Program-made: the position numbers and the translations under genes
Part shown: piece after piece, positions 28,609-36,424 of the stretch
How positions within the stretch are numbered: position 1 is the first letter of the stretch
Layout: every line of letters begins with the position of its first letter
Source: Bacillus sp. ISL-41
GTDB lineage: Bacteria > Bacillota > Bacilli > Bacillales > Cytobacillaceae
NCBI RefSeq assembly: GCF_018613235.1
Contig: NZ_JAGGQP010000013.1
Coordinates: forward strand, 1-64,000
Direction: 5' to 3'
DNA length: 64,000 bases
The notes under the pieces: generated by a model
Told to the model about the DNA's origin: nothing
Seen by the model: the letters and a program-made list of their open reading frames with translations, nothing else
Database searches by the model: none

Positions 28609-28779
28609 TTGGAAGAAAATAAGAAAAATAACCATTGTGCAGGCGGTTCCTGAGGAATCGGACCAAAGCGTACAGGTAATGAAGGGCAAGGGAAGTTTTC
28701 TGGCTTTCCGCCTATATGACCAGCCACGTACGTATGGCTCCTGGCAGGAGTCATTTATTTGATTTCTAAGTTATTCTAA
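28609..28779 (+). CDS. candidate recoded small ORF with two in-frame UGA codons
   Basis: GAGGTGA (28598-28604) is correctly placed before a TTG at 28609. The frame then stays free of UAA and UAG for 56 codons to a TAA at 28777-28779, but has UGA at 28651-28653 and 28717-28719. The first UGA follows HCAGGS, giving a CxxxxU-type motif; the second follows GFPPI. After it the frame encodes a clear membrane segment (VWLLAGVIYLISKLF). If both UGA are read, this is a C-terminally anchored protein with a redox-like motif, possibly a selenoprotein. It could instead be a pseudogene or a 14-residue peptide. No convincing bacterial SECIS is visible, though the first UGA sits in the triloop of a 7-bp hairpin (28644-28660). 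Confidence 0.35.
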
Positions 28780-28841
28780 AAAAAAGATAGCCTCCCAGTA
28801 GAAAAGGGGAGGATACATAAGATTCAGGAGGGAAAGTTTGA

Positions 28842-29411
28842 ATGCTAGATGTACTAGTGATTGGAGGCGGGATTTCAGGTGGATCAGCTGCGATTTACAC
28901 TTCCCAGGGCGGATTGAAAACTGCAGTCATCGATTCAGGGAAATCCCAAATCAAACAAGTTTCAAAGCTTTTTAATTATCCGGGAATCAAAGAAATTGCC
29001 GGTCCAGAACTTCTGGATAACATTAAAGACCAGGCAATTGATGGGGGCACTGAATGGCTTGAGGGTTCGGTTGAAACAGTCACACGGACCGATCATGGCT
29101 ATTCAATCAAATTGACTGATGGCAATGAAAGAGCTGCAAAGTACCTGGTTATTGCCACGAACCTTCAAACTTCATTGCTTGAAAGCCTAGGATTCGAGTT
29201 GGCAGTAAATGAGAAGGTACCTAGCGGGAAAATTAAAAAGGTATTGGGGATTGAGCACGATGGAACCACAAAACTCCCAAATCTTTATATCACCAGCTTG
29301 TTAGCAGGTCTGTCAAGTCAATCCGTCATAGCCGCGGGACATGGCGCTTCTATTGGCATATCGATTGTGTCCAAGGAAACTGGAAAATCCTATATGTGGC
29401 ATGACAAGTAA
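28842..29411 (+). CDS. thioredoxin-reductase-like FAD oxidoreductase, short form
   Basis: A 189-residue flavoprotein-like protein with an N-terminal FAD-binding GGGISGGSAA motif and a C-terminal AAGHGASIGISIV FAD-contact motif. It is much shorter than thioredoxin reductase (about 310 residues): the NADPH domain and the CxxC pair are both missing, as in some small stand-alone FAD-only oxidoreductases. AGGAGGG precedes the ATG. It follows the UGA-interrupted ORF by 62 bases, suggesting co-transcription. The function is uncertain. Confidence 0.78.
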   Translation: MLDVLVIGGGISGGSAAIYTSQGGLKTAVIDSGKSQIKQVSKLFNYPGIKEIAGPELLDNIKDQAIDGGTEWLEGSVETVTRTDHGYSIKLTDGNERAAKYLVIATNLQTSLLESLGFELAVNEKVPSGKIKKVLGIEHDGTTKLPNLYITSLLAGLSSQSVIAAGHGASIGISIVSKETGKSYMWHDK

Positions 29412-29416
29412 CTACT

Positions 29417-29443
29417 AAAGCGGGGAATTTTCCCTGCTTTTTT
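29417..29443 (+). terminator. terminator of the short flavoprotein gene
   Basis: AAAGCGGGGAA and TTCCCTGCTTT form a stem followed by TTTT. Confidence 0.8.
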
Positions 29444-29561
29444 ATTTGTATTTTTAGTAAAAAGGGAGGAATGTATTTTAAAAATATTGAATATTCAAAC
29501 TAGAGTGTTATAGTTATTAGTAAACGCTTACATAATTTAACTTAATTAGGAGGTTGGTTTA

Positions 29562-31211
29562 ATGGAAAATCTGCTGCCATACACGGTAGGTGAATTACTG
29601 GAAGTTCAAGCTAAGAAGTATCCAGAGCATGAAGCGGTTGTTTATGCGGACCGTGACCTGAGGATGAATTATAAGGAGTTCAACATGCTATGCCGCAAAG
29701 CTGCCAGAGGATTGATGAAGCTGGGAGTGAAAAAAGGAGAGCACATTGCTGCCTGGTCTTCTAATACGCCGGAATGGGTGGTGTCTCAGTTTGCCACAGG
29801 AAAGATGGGGGCAGTCCTTGTTACTGTCAACACAAATTATCGGACGGCGGAATTGGAGTATCTATTAAAACAGTCAGATTCCACGACCATCATATTGATG
29901 GAACAATACAAAGACGCTTCTTACATTGACATGGTATACGAGATTGTTCCAGAGTTGAAAACGAGTGAGCCAGGCCAGCTCGAAAGCAGCACTCTGCCAT
30001 ATTTGAAAAATGTGATTGTAATGGGAGAAAAGCGTTTTCCGGGCACATACAGCTGGCAGGACATCCTGGATATGGCTGATGGCGTGACAGAGGAAGAATT
30101 GGACGAGCAAATGGCAACGCTGAAGCAGAGTGAAGTCATCAACATGCAGTATACTTCAGGTACGACTGGATTTCCAAAGGGAGTTATGCTGACTCACAGC
30201 AATATTGTCAATAACGCGTATAATGTTGCGTCTGCAATGAAGCTTACGGATCAAGATAGACTGTGTATTCCTGTACCGTTTTTCCATTGCTTCGGCTGTG
30301 TAATGGGTACCCTTGCTTGTGCCACTGTTGGTGCAACAATGGTTCCTGTCCAGGAGTTCAGTCCAAAAGCAGTTCTTGAGACCGTCGAAAAAGAAAAGTG
30401 TACGGCCCTTCACGGTGTACCAACCATGTTCATCGCCGAGCTGAATGATCCTGAATTTGAAAAATATGACCTTTCATCCTTGAGAACGGGGATTATGGCT
30501 GGATCCAATTGCCCGATTGAAGTGATGAAAGCTTTGAATGAGAAAATGGGAGCTAAGGAAATAACAATTGCCTATGGTCAAACAGAATCGTCTCCAGTCA
30601 TTACGCAGACGAGGACGAACGATCCACTGGAATTGAGGGTGGAAACTGTAGGAAAAGCCCTTCCTGAGGTGGAGGTGAAAATCGTCAAGCCAGGTACGAT
30701 GGAGGAGGTTCCAAGTGGAGTCCAGGGAGAACTTTGCACACGCGGCTACCATGTTATGGACGGGTATTATAAAAATCCTGACGCAACGAGGGAAGCGATT
30801 GACGCAGAGGGCTGGCTCCACACAGGGGATTTGGCTGTTATGGATGAAAACGGCTATTGCCGAGTAACCGGCAGACTAAAGGATATGATCATCAGGGGTG
30901 GGGAAAACATCTACCCACGCGAAATCGAAGAATTCCTTTACAGACATCCGAAAGTCCTTGATGTCCAGGTTGTAGGAATCCCAGATAGTGTGTATGGCGA
31001 GGAAGTCATGGCATGGATTATTTTAAAAGATAGAGAATCTGCCACAGCTGAAGAAATCAAAGAATATTGCAAAGGCAAAATCTCAAGACACAAAATTCCA
31101 AGATATATCGAATTCACAGAAAGCTATCCTATGACCGCTTCAGGAAAAATTCAAAAGTTCAAGTTAAGAGAACAGGCGATGGAAGCTGTGGAAGAGCTTA
31201 AAAATGTATAA
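29562..31211 (+). CDS. AMP-binding acyl-CoA synthetase
   Basis: A 549-residue adenylate-forming enzyme. The phosphate-binding motif YTSGTTGFPKGV is near 197, AYGQTESSP near 340, GWLHTGDLAVMDENGY near 415, and the hinge/lysine end motif PMTASGKIQKFKLRE near 525. It activates a carboxylic acid to acyl-CoA, probably medium or long-chain fatty acid (YngI-like). TAGGAGG precedes the ATG. It is monocistronic with a terminator. Confidence 0.88.
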   Translation: MENLLPYTVGELLEVQAKKYPEHEAVVYADRDLRMNYKEFNMLCRKAARGLMKLGVKKGEHIAAWSSNTPEWVVSQFATGKMGAVLVTVNTNYRTAELEYLLKQSDSTTIILMEQYKDASYIDMVYEIVPELKTSEPGQLESSTLPYLKNVIVMGEKRFPGTYSWQDILDMADGVTEEELDEQMATLKQSEVINMQYTSGTTGFPKGVMLTHSNIVNNAYNVASAMKLTDQDRLCIPVPFFHCFGCVMGTLACATVGATMVPVQEFSPKAVLETVEKEKCTALHGVPTMFIAELNDPEFEKYDLSSLRTGIMAGSNCPIEVMKALNEKMGAKEITIAYGQTESSPVITQTRTNDPLELRVETVGKALPEVEVKIVKPGTMEEVPSGVQGELCTRGYHVMDGYYKNPDATREAIDAEGWLHTGDLAVMDENGYCRVTGRLKDMIIRGGENIYPREIEEFLYRHPKVLDVQVVGIPDSVYGEEVMAWIILKDRESATAEEIKEYCKGKISRHKIPRYIEFTESYPMTASGKIQKFKLREQAMEAVEELKNV

Positions 31212-31216
31212 AAGAG

Positions 31217-31246
31217 AGGATGGAATCACCTGATTCCATCCTTTTA
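31217..31246 (+). terminator. terminator of the acyl-CoA synthetase gene
   Basis: GGATGGAATCA and TGATTCCATCC form a perfect stem around a short loop, followed by TTTT. Confidence 0.85.
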
Positions 31247-31348
31247 ACGTTGTTGTAAGCATTTTGGACATCGGTGTGATAATTTGAACTATACAGAAAG
31301 GTTCTCAATGTCTAAAATTAAGCTAAGGTATATTTTGGAGGAAATTCG

Positions 31349-31906
31349 ATGCTGATAAGTGAAAAAGATTTTAATATTAGGGATTTAAAATACAAAATTC
31401 GATCTGCAGCCGATATTGATGCAGAAGCTTTGTCTGATTTAAGGCTGCAAATTGACGGAGAAACTGAAAATCTTGACCGGGAACCAGGCGAGGCATTCAT
31501 TGACCCCCAAAGCTTTCGATCCATTATAAAAGCAGACAGTGAGAGTCCTACAAACATCTTTTTGGTGGCTGAAACAAAAGGAAGGCTTATCGGGTTTTCA
31601 AGATGTGCTGGAACTGACCTAAAAAGGTTCAGGCATAAAGTAGAATTCGGGGTAGGCGTATTAAAAGAGTTTTGGGGCTATGGTATCGGCAAAAATTTGT
31701 TACAAGAATCGATTTCCTGGGCAGATGAAAACCAAATTAAGAAAATCACTCTGCATGTGATGGAAACTAATGAGGGTGCCAGGAGGCTCTATGAAAAGCT
31801 TGGATTTGAAATCGAAGGTGTCTTGAAGAATGATAAACTGCTGTCTGATGGCAATTTTTATAATATGGTTGTGATGGGGCGATTAAATAACGGAATGGAG
31901 GGATGA
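31349..31906 (+). CDS. GNAT N-acetyltransferase
   Basis: A 185-residue GNAT-fold protein. The acetyl-CoA pyrophosphate loop is in KEFWGYGIGKNLL (near 107-120), and the C-terminal NEGARRLYEKLGFEIEG is the standard motif B. It resembles RimI/RimJ-type enzymes that acetylate protein N-termini or small amines; the acceptor is unknown. It precedes the aldolase gene by three bases and is probably co-transcribed with it. Confidence 0.85.
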   Translation: MLISEKDFNIRDLKYKIRSAADIDAEALSDLRLQIDGETENLDREPGEAFIDPQSFRSIIKADSESPTNIFLVAETKGRLIGFSRCAGTDLKRFRHKVEFGVGVLKEFWGYGIGKNLLQESISWADENQIKKITLHVMETNEGARRLYEKLGFEIEGVLKNDKLLSDGNFYNMVVMGRLNNGMEG

Positions 31907-31909
31907 TTC

Positions 31910-33004
31910 ATGATTAATACATTGCAGGAAGCTTTTACTGAATCGACATACCAATTGACCGGCCACGGCAAGAGAAATGTCCAGGTCTTAAAGGACGCTT
32001 TTGAAAAAATCGAGGGACAGCTGGATAGTGATATTTATGGAACTGGAAAAGTTATAGAAGACTTTCAGGATAAAATGGCCGCATTCCTGGGCAAGGAGAA
32101 GGCCGTTTTCTTTCCGAGCGGAACGATGGCGCAACAAATCGCATTGCGTATTTGGTGTGATGAAAAAGAATTACCAAAAGTAGCTTACCATCCGTTAAGC
32201 CACCTGGAAATCCATGAGGAAGATGGACTGAAGGAATTACATAATATCAAAACGATTTTGATAGCAGACGAGACTCGTGTGATCGAGCTTGAAGACGTGG
32301 TATCCATGGAGGAGTCTGTTGCTTGCCTATTGCTGGAATTGCCTCAAAGGGAGATTGGTGGGCAGCTGCCAAGCTATGAGACTCTTGAAGACATATCCCG
32401 TTATTGCCGAAAGAATGGTATTAAGCTGCATCTTGATGGAGCAAGACTCCTTGAAGTGCTTCCCTATTATGAGAAGACAGCTTCTCAAGTGTGCGAGCTT
32501 TTTGACAGCGTCTATCTCTCTTTTTACAAGGGAATAGGAGGGATTTCTGGTGCAATCCTAGCGGGCGAGGAAGAATTCGTATCAAAATCAAAGATCTGGA
32601 AACGGCGGTATGGCGGAGATTTGATTAGCCTGTATCCATATATTCTTTCAGCAGACCACTATTTCAATCAGAAATCTCACAAAATGGGACAGTATTATGA
32701 AAATGCAAAGGAACTGGCTGGCTTTTATAACTCGTGCCATTCGGTTACAACACTGCCCGAAATGCCGGTTTCTAACATGTTTCATGTGCATTTTCGTCAT
32801 CCGAGAGAAGAAATAGAAACAGTTTTAATAGAGGCAATACGAAAAACAGGTGTAGGATTCATCAATCATCTAAAGTCAACTGGAGAACACTCTTGTTATT
32901 TTGAAGTAAGTATTGGTGACCGTTACGAAGAAGTTCCGAAAGAAACGGTAAAAAACGCATTTTTACAGCTGGATCATTTGATGAAGAGTAAATTTCCATT
33001 ATGA
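31910..33004 (+). CDS. threonine aldolase-family PLP enzyme
   Basis: A 364-residue fold-type I PLP enzyme. FFPSGTMAQQ is near the N-terminus, LHLDGARL before the PLP-binding Asp region, and SFYKGIGGISGA carries the Schiff-base lysine near 206. The family cleaves L-threonine or related beta-hydroxy amino acids to glycine and an aldehyde. It follows the GNAT gene by three bases. Confidence 0.85.
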   Translation: MINTLQEAFTESTYQLTGHGKRNVQVLKDAFEKIEGQLDSDIYGTGKVIEDFQDKMAAFLGKEKAVFFPSGTMAQQIALRIWCDEKELPKVAYHPLSHLEIHEEDGLKELHNIKTILIADETRVIELEDVVSMEESVACLLLELPQREIGGQLPSYETLEDISRYCRKNGIKLHLDGARLLEVLPYYEKTASQVCELFDSVYLSFYKGIGGISGAILAGEEEFVSKSKIWKRRYGGDLISLYPYILSADHYFNQKSHKMGQYYENAKELAGFYNSCHSVTTLPEMPVSNMFHVHFRHPREEIETVLIEAIRKTGVGFINHLKSTGEHSCYFEVSIGDRYEEVPKETVKNAFLQLDHLMKSKFPL

Positions 33005-33176
33005 TTGTTTTGAATTTAGCAAATAAAACACATTGAATTGAACAAATTTTGAACATCATTTTGAACATTTTGTTACAACTGTACCAGCATTATATTAATT
33101 AATACCATATCTCCCTATAATATAGTGTATATACCTGGACCTTGTTATGGTTTTGGGATTATGGGAGGATGGTCGT

Positions 33177-33446
33177 ATGAAATGGCTATGGGTTTTAGTG
33201 CTGTCGATCATAAGTGTTTTATTCCTTATTAAAGGAATTGAGCTTTGGTCGGTCATTGACCATGTGGATGGGGATGGCATTGGTATTACGTTTCTAGGGT
33301 TCAGCATAAACGATAGAGTTTTGAATGAAAGTATATCGGGGTATGCGATGGGTTTTACGATTGCGTCAATCATACCATTTCTGGTTGCAGCAAATATTGC
33401 TCTCAGGGCAAAAATAAAAAAGAATCTGAATGCAGAAAAGATATAG
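33177..33446 (+). CDS. small membrane protein, unknown
   Basis: An 89-residue protein with two hydrophobic segments (about 4-25 and 58-78) separated by a Gly/Asp-rich loop. ATG 33177 is chosen because GGGAGG precedes it; the longer frame from 33147 adds ten residues without a ribosome site. No family recognised. A terminator follows. Confidence 0.65.
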   Translation: MKWLWVLVLSIISVLFLIKGIELWSVIDHVDGDGIGITFLGFSINDRVLNESISGYAMGFTIASIIPFLVAANIALRAKIKKNLNAEKI

Positions 33447-33448
33447 AT

Positions 33449-33489
33449 CAAGCCTGGCTCAACAAAAAGCCTGGCTTATTTTTTTTTAC
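33449..33489 (+). terminator. terminator of the small membrane protein gene
   Basis: AAGCC-T-GGCT and AGCC-T-GGCTT pair over nine bases with one T-T mismatch, followed by a run of T. Confidence 0.75.
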
Positions 33490-33556
33490 AGGAGAAGATG
33501 TTACTTCCTTAACAGGTCGGGAATTATAGTAAAAAACACGTGATGGAGGAAGCGAA

Positions 33557-34225
33557 ATGTGCGGACGGTTTTCATTGTTTGAGGAACTAGATTCCTTGAA
33601 GGAACAATTTCAGTTTGATTTTTCGGATGATCTGGATGCCAGGTACAATATCGCACCCGGTCAGGACATCTTGACAGTAATTGATAATGGAGAAGGCAGG
33701 ATTGGGACCAATATGAGGTGGGGATTAGTTCCCTTTTGGGCGGATGATGAAAAAATTGGCTATAGAATGATTAATGCACGCGCAGAGACGGTCGATGAAA
33801 AAGCGAGCTTCAAGCATGCTCTCAAACAAAGGCGCTGCTTGATTCTTACTGATGGTTTTTACGAATGGAAAAAAGACGGCAAGCAAAAACAGCCATACCG
33901 ATTTGGAATGAAAAATAAAAAACCGTTCGCGTTAGCAGGGCTTTGGGAACACTGGAATAAGGGTGGGAAGGATATTACTTCCTGCACGATCATCACCACA
34001 AGTCCAAATGAAGTGACCGGAAAAATCCATGACAGGATGCCTGTGATTCTGCCGGAGGATAAGCTTGATATGTGGCTTGACCGTTCTATAGATAAAACTG
34101 AAAAACTAAAAAAAATGCTGGTTCCGTATGATGGCGACTTTATGGAATCATACCTGGTTTCAACCGCAATAAATTCGGCCAAAAATGAAGGAAAAGAACT
34201 AATTGCTCCGATTAACAGTCTATAG
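33557..34225 (+). CDS. SOS response-associated peptidase (HMCES/YedK family)
   Basis: A 222-residue SRAP-domain protein. The catalytic cysteine is Cys2 (MCGRF), which forms a thiazolidine cross-link to abasic sites in single-stranded DNA. Further family motifs are the NARAET block, the Glu in GFYEWKK and the His in IHDRMPVIL. It protects abasic sites during replication. Monocistronic; no LexA box is evident in the short upstream region. Confidence 0.92.
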   Translation: MCGRFSLFEELDSLKEQFQFDFSDDLDARYNIAPGQDILTVIDNGEGRIGTNMRWGLVPFWADDEKIGYRMINARAETVDEKASFKHALKQRRCLILTDGFYEWKKDGKQKQPYRFGMKNKKPFALAGLWEHWNKGGKDITSCTIITTSPNEVTGKIHDRMPVILPEDKLDMWLDRSIDKTEKLKKMLVPYDGDFMESYLVSTAINSAKNEGKELIAPINSL

Positions 34226-34332
34226 AAAAAATTTCCTTTAGTTCCGGGATGTTTAATACAAGTCTTGATTGTGGTAAAGAAAGACACAGCCAAACACCAA
34301 GATGAAATAACATCCTGGAAAGAGGGGTTAAC

Positions 34333-34536
34333 ATGAATGGGTTTACTAAAAACGGATTTTATGAATTGATTTACAAAAATGAACGTTTTTCTTTTTTACA
34401 ATATATTCGCAAAGATTTAATATGTGATGTTTGCTATATAACTTTAAAAAATGTAATTACTGGTGAAACAATGACTTTTGATCAAGCGGAAGTACGTGGT
34501 TTGCAAATAGCAGGTGAAGAAGCGAGTGCCAGCTAA
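34333..34536 (+). CDS. small hypothetical protein
   Basis: A 67-residue protein with AGAGGGG before the ATG. It has a CDVC pair in the middle and an acidic C-terminus. I do not recognise it. It lies between the SRAP gene and the DUF6501-like gene. Confidence 0.6.
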   Translation: MNGFTKNGFYELIYKNERFSFLQYIRKDLICDVCYITLKNVITGETMTFDQAEVRGLQIAGEEASAS

Positions 34537-34610
34537 CTATTGCCTATTCGATCATCTTTTCTTTATACTATACTATAGTATATGAAACTTACTTAAAGGA
34601 AGTGCAGAAG

Positions 34611-34817
34611 ATGATCCACACGAACTGGAACGAACGAGAAACAATCAAGACGCTAAAGTGCATTCACACAGATGCAAAAAAGTATATTGTAAATAACAAG
34701 CTTACATCTGGAAAGGTTTATGAAGTCAAAAACGAGACTGATGAATTTTACTTCATTATTGATAATTCCGGCAAGGTTGGCGGTTATTATAAAGATTATT
34801 TTGAAGAGGTAAAATAA
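34611..34817 (+). CDS. small conserved Bacillaceae protein (DUF6501-like)
   Basis: A 68-residue protein starting MIHTNW. The stretches KYIVNNKLTSGKVYEVKNET and YFIIDNSGKVGGYYKDYF match my memory of a small Bacillus family annotated DUF6501, of unknown role; it may be an SH3-like beta barrel. ATG 34611 has AAGGAAG eight bases upstream. A terminator follows. Confidence 0.72.
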   Translation: MIHTNWNERETIKTLKCIHTDAKKYIVNNKLTSGKVYEVKNETDEFYFIIDNSGKVGGYYKDYFEEVK

Positions 34818-34821
34818 GTTC

Positions 34822-34858
34822 GCAGGCTGCCCGGAAGACCGTGCAGCCTGTTTTTTTT
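34822..34858 (+). terminator. terminator of the DUF6501-like gene
   Basis: GCAGGCTGC and GCAGCCTG pair across a 12-base loop that itself contains CGG/CCG, followed by eight T. Confidence 0.85.
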
Positions 34859-35030
34859 ATAGTTACCTAATGAAGCATTTTTCACGTTGGCTAGTAAGAA
34901 ATACATATGCGGGATTACGTATGAATAGCGGCAATCAAGTGAGAAAGCAGCCTTCTCAAATAGGGCATTCCCAGATTATATTCGCCGGTGGTATGATAAA
35001 GGAATATACGACCAAATGGGAGTTGGGAAG

Positions 35031-35615
35031 ATGGATGAAAAAATCACCCTGGAAGGTATTACAGTAAAGCTGGCGCCAATGGAATCCCGTCAGCTTGATG
35101 GTTTGTGGGGAGCTGGGCAAGACCAGTCAATCTGGGAATTTACATCTTCGAAGGTCAGAAATAAAGACGAGATGAAAAGAGTCATTGAAACAGCGATGGC
35201 AGAAAGAGAAAAAGGAACGCAAATACCATTTACCGTCCTTGATAAGAAAAACGGTAAAATAGTTGGCAGTTCAAGATTTCTTGATATTTCAGAAGCACAT
35301 AGATCACTTGAGATAGGCTGGACCTGGTACAATCCTGAAAACTGGAGAACTAGTGTTAACACAGAAACGAAATTGCTCATGCTCCAATATGCTTTTGAAA
35401 GTATGGGGATGAACAGGGTGCAATTTTGTACAGATTCCAGGAATATACGCTCGCAAACGGCGATTGCCCGTCTCGGTGCCCAAAGAGAAGGGGTGCTGCG
35501 GAAACATCGAGTAATCGCCGACGGCTTTGTAAGAGATACAGTCGTCTTTAGCATTCTGAAAGAAGAATGGCCAAAGGTTAAAGCAGGTTTACAGGAAAAG
35601 TTGAATCGAGTATAG
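35031..35615 (+). CDS. GNAT N-acetyltransferase (RimJ/RimL type)
   Basis: A protein of about 194 residues resembling the RimJ/RimL branch: FTVLDKKNGKIVGSSRFL, IGWTWYNPENWRTSVNTETKLLML near the acetyl-CoA site, and the end motif QTAIARLGAQREGVLRKH. The start is uncertain: ATG 35031 has GGGAG eight bases before it, and ATG 35016 is in frame. It abuts the fluoride channel genes and may be read with them. Confidence 0.8.
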   Translation: MDEKITLEGITVKLAPMESRQLDGLWGAGQDQSIWEFTSSKVRNKDEMKRVIETAMAEREKGTQIPFTVLDKKNGKIVGSSRFLDISEAHRSLEIGWTWYNPENWRTSVNTETKLLMLQYAFESMGMNRVQFCTDSRNIRSQTAIARLGAQREGVLRKHRVIADGFVRDTVVFSILKEEWPKVKAGLQEKLNRV

Positions 35616-35638
35616 CGGTGCAAAAGGAAGGTTATTTT

Positions 35639-36028
35639 TTGGTATATTTAGGAGTAGGACTTGGAGGTATGTTAGGAAGCCTCCTGCGGTACTTAGTCAG
35701 TCTTAGCACAAGTAATTTTTTAAATAATGGGTTTCCCACGGGCACACTGATTGCCAATCTAGCAGGCTCATTGTTCTTAGGTTGGTTCACGGCCCGAATT
35801 ATAACGAGAAGTAATCTACACCCTGTACTGTCGGCAACAATTGGCACTGGTCTAACAGGATCATTCACGACTTTTTCAACCTTCAGTTTGGAAACCCTGT
35901 TAATGGTAGAGAACGGAAGTATAGGGATGGCAATATTCTATGTGCTTCTCAGTGCTGTTGGCGGGTTGTTCCTTGCAGCAGCAGGTTATAAGCTTGGTAC
36001 AGTGACCGGCAGGGAGGCGGGAAGATGA
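35639..36028 (+). CDS. crcB: fluoride channel subunit Fluc/CrcB 1
   Basis: A 129-residue four-helix membrane protein. ANLAGSLFLGW and GSFTTFSTFSLE are the Fluc signatures that line the fluoride pore. I prefer the TTG at 35639 with AAGGAAGG upstream; a GTG at 35618 is in frame. It overlaps the second Fluc gene by four bases, so the two probably form a heterodimeric channel exporting fluoride. No fluoride riboswitch is visible upstream. Confidence 0.88.
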   Translation: MVYLGVGLGGMLGSLLRYLVSLSTSNFLNNGFPTGTLIANLAGSLFLGWFTARIITRSNLHPVLSATIGTGLTGSFTTFSTFSLETLLMVENGSIGMAIFYVLLSAVGGLFLAAAGYKLGTVTGREAGR

Positions 36029-36375
36029 TTGGTTTTGTATGGGTAGCTTTAGGCGGAATGGCCGGAACCCTTTCAAGATTCGGTGTCCAAAAGTTATTGC
36101 CCCAAACCGTTTTGCCGGGTGCTACGCTTACGGTTAACCTTCTTGGATCTTTTTTGCTCGGATGGATTGTCGGTCAAGGAATTCAGGGGAATCTATACCT
36201 TTTTGCTGCAACAGGCTTTATGGGGTCATTTACTACCTTTTCCACACTTAATGTTGACGTAGTAAAACTGATCAACAACAAACAAAGTAAAGCCGTGGTG
36301 GTATATGTTGCAAGTACATATATCGGCGGTCTCCTCAGTGCAGCGGCAGGATTGTTTATTGGCAGATTATTATAA
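36025..36375 (+). CDS. crcB: fluoride channel subunit Fluc/CrcB 2
   Basis: A 116-residue Fluc homolog with VNLLGSFLLGW and GSFTTFSTLNVD. It is the second gene of a translationally coupled pair (ATGA overlap), as usual in Bacillaceae where two subunits assemble as an antiparallel dimer. Confidence 0.9.
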   Translation: MIGFVWVALGGMAGTLSRFGVQKLLPQTVLPGATLTVNLLGSFLLGWIVGQGIQGNLYLFAATGFMGSFTTFSTLNVDVVKLINNKQSKAVVVYVASTYIGGLLSAAAGLFIGRLL

Positions 36376-36379
36376 AAGG

Positions 36380-36412
36380 AAAAAACACCAGTTGAATTTT
36401 GGTGTTTTTTCT
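36380..36412 (+). terminator. terminator of the crcB pair
   Basis: AAAAAACACCA and TGGTGTTTTTT form a stem with A and T runs, so it could also serve the minus-strand ABC-F gene that ends at 36425. Confidence 0.8.
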
Positions 36413-36424
36413 ATGCATCATAGA

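Noticed and set aside
28539-28754. minus-strand 71-residue ORF over the UGA-interrupted frame
   Set aside because: It lacks a ribosome site, and its Pro/Phe-rich sequence mirrors the Gly/Lys codons of the plus strand. The plus frame has the better start signal.
34870-35067. 65-residue ORF before the RimJ-like gene
   Set aside because: No ribosome site, no recognisable motif, and it overlaps the start of the acetyltransferase in another frame.
35500-35640. fluoride riboswitch before the crcB pair
   Set aside because: Only about 23 bases separate the acetyltransferase stop from the chosen crcB start, and no GGCGAUGG-type motif is present.
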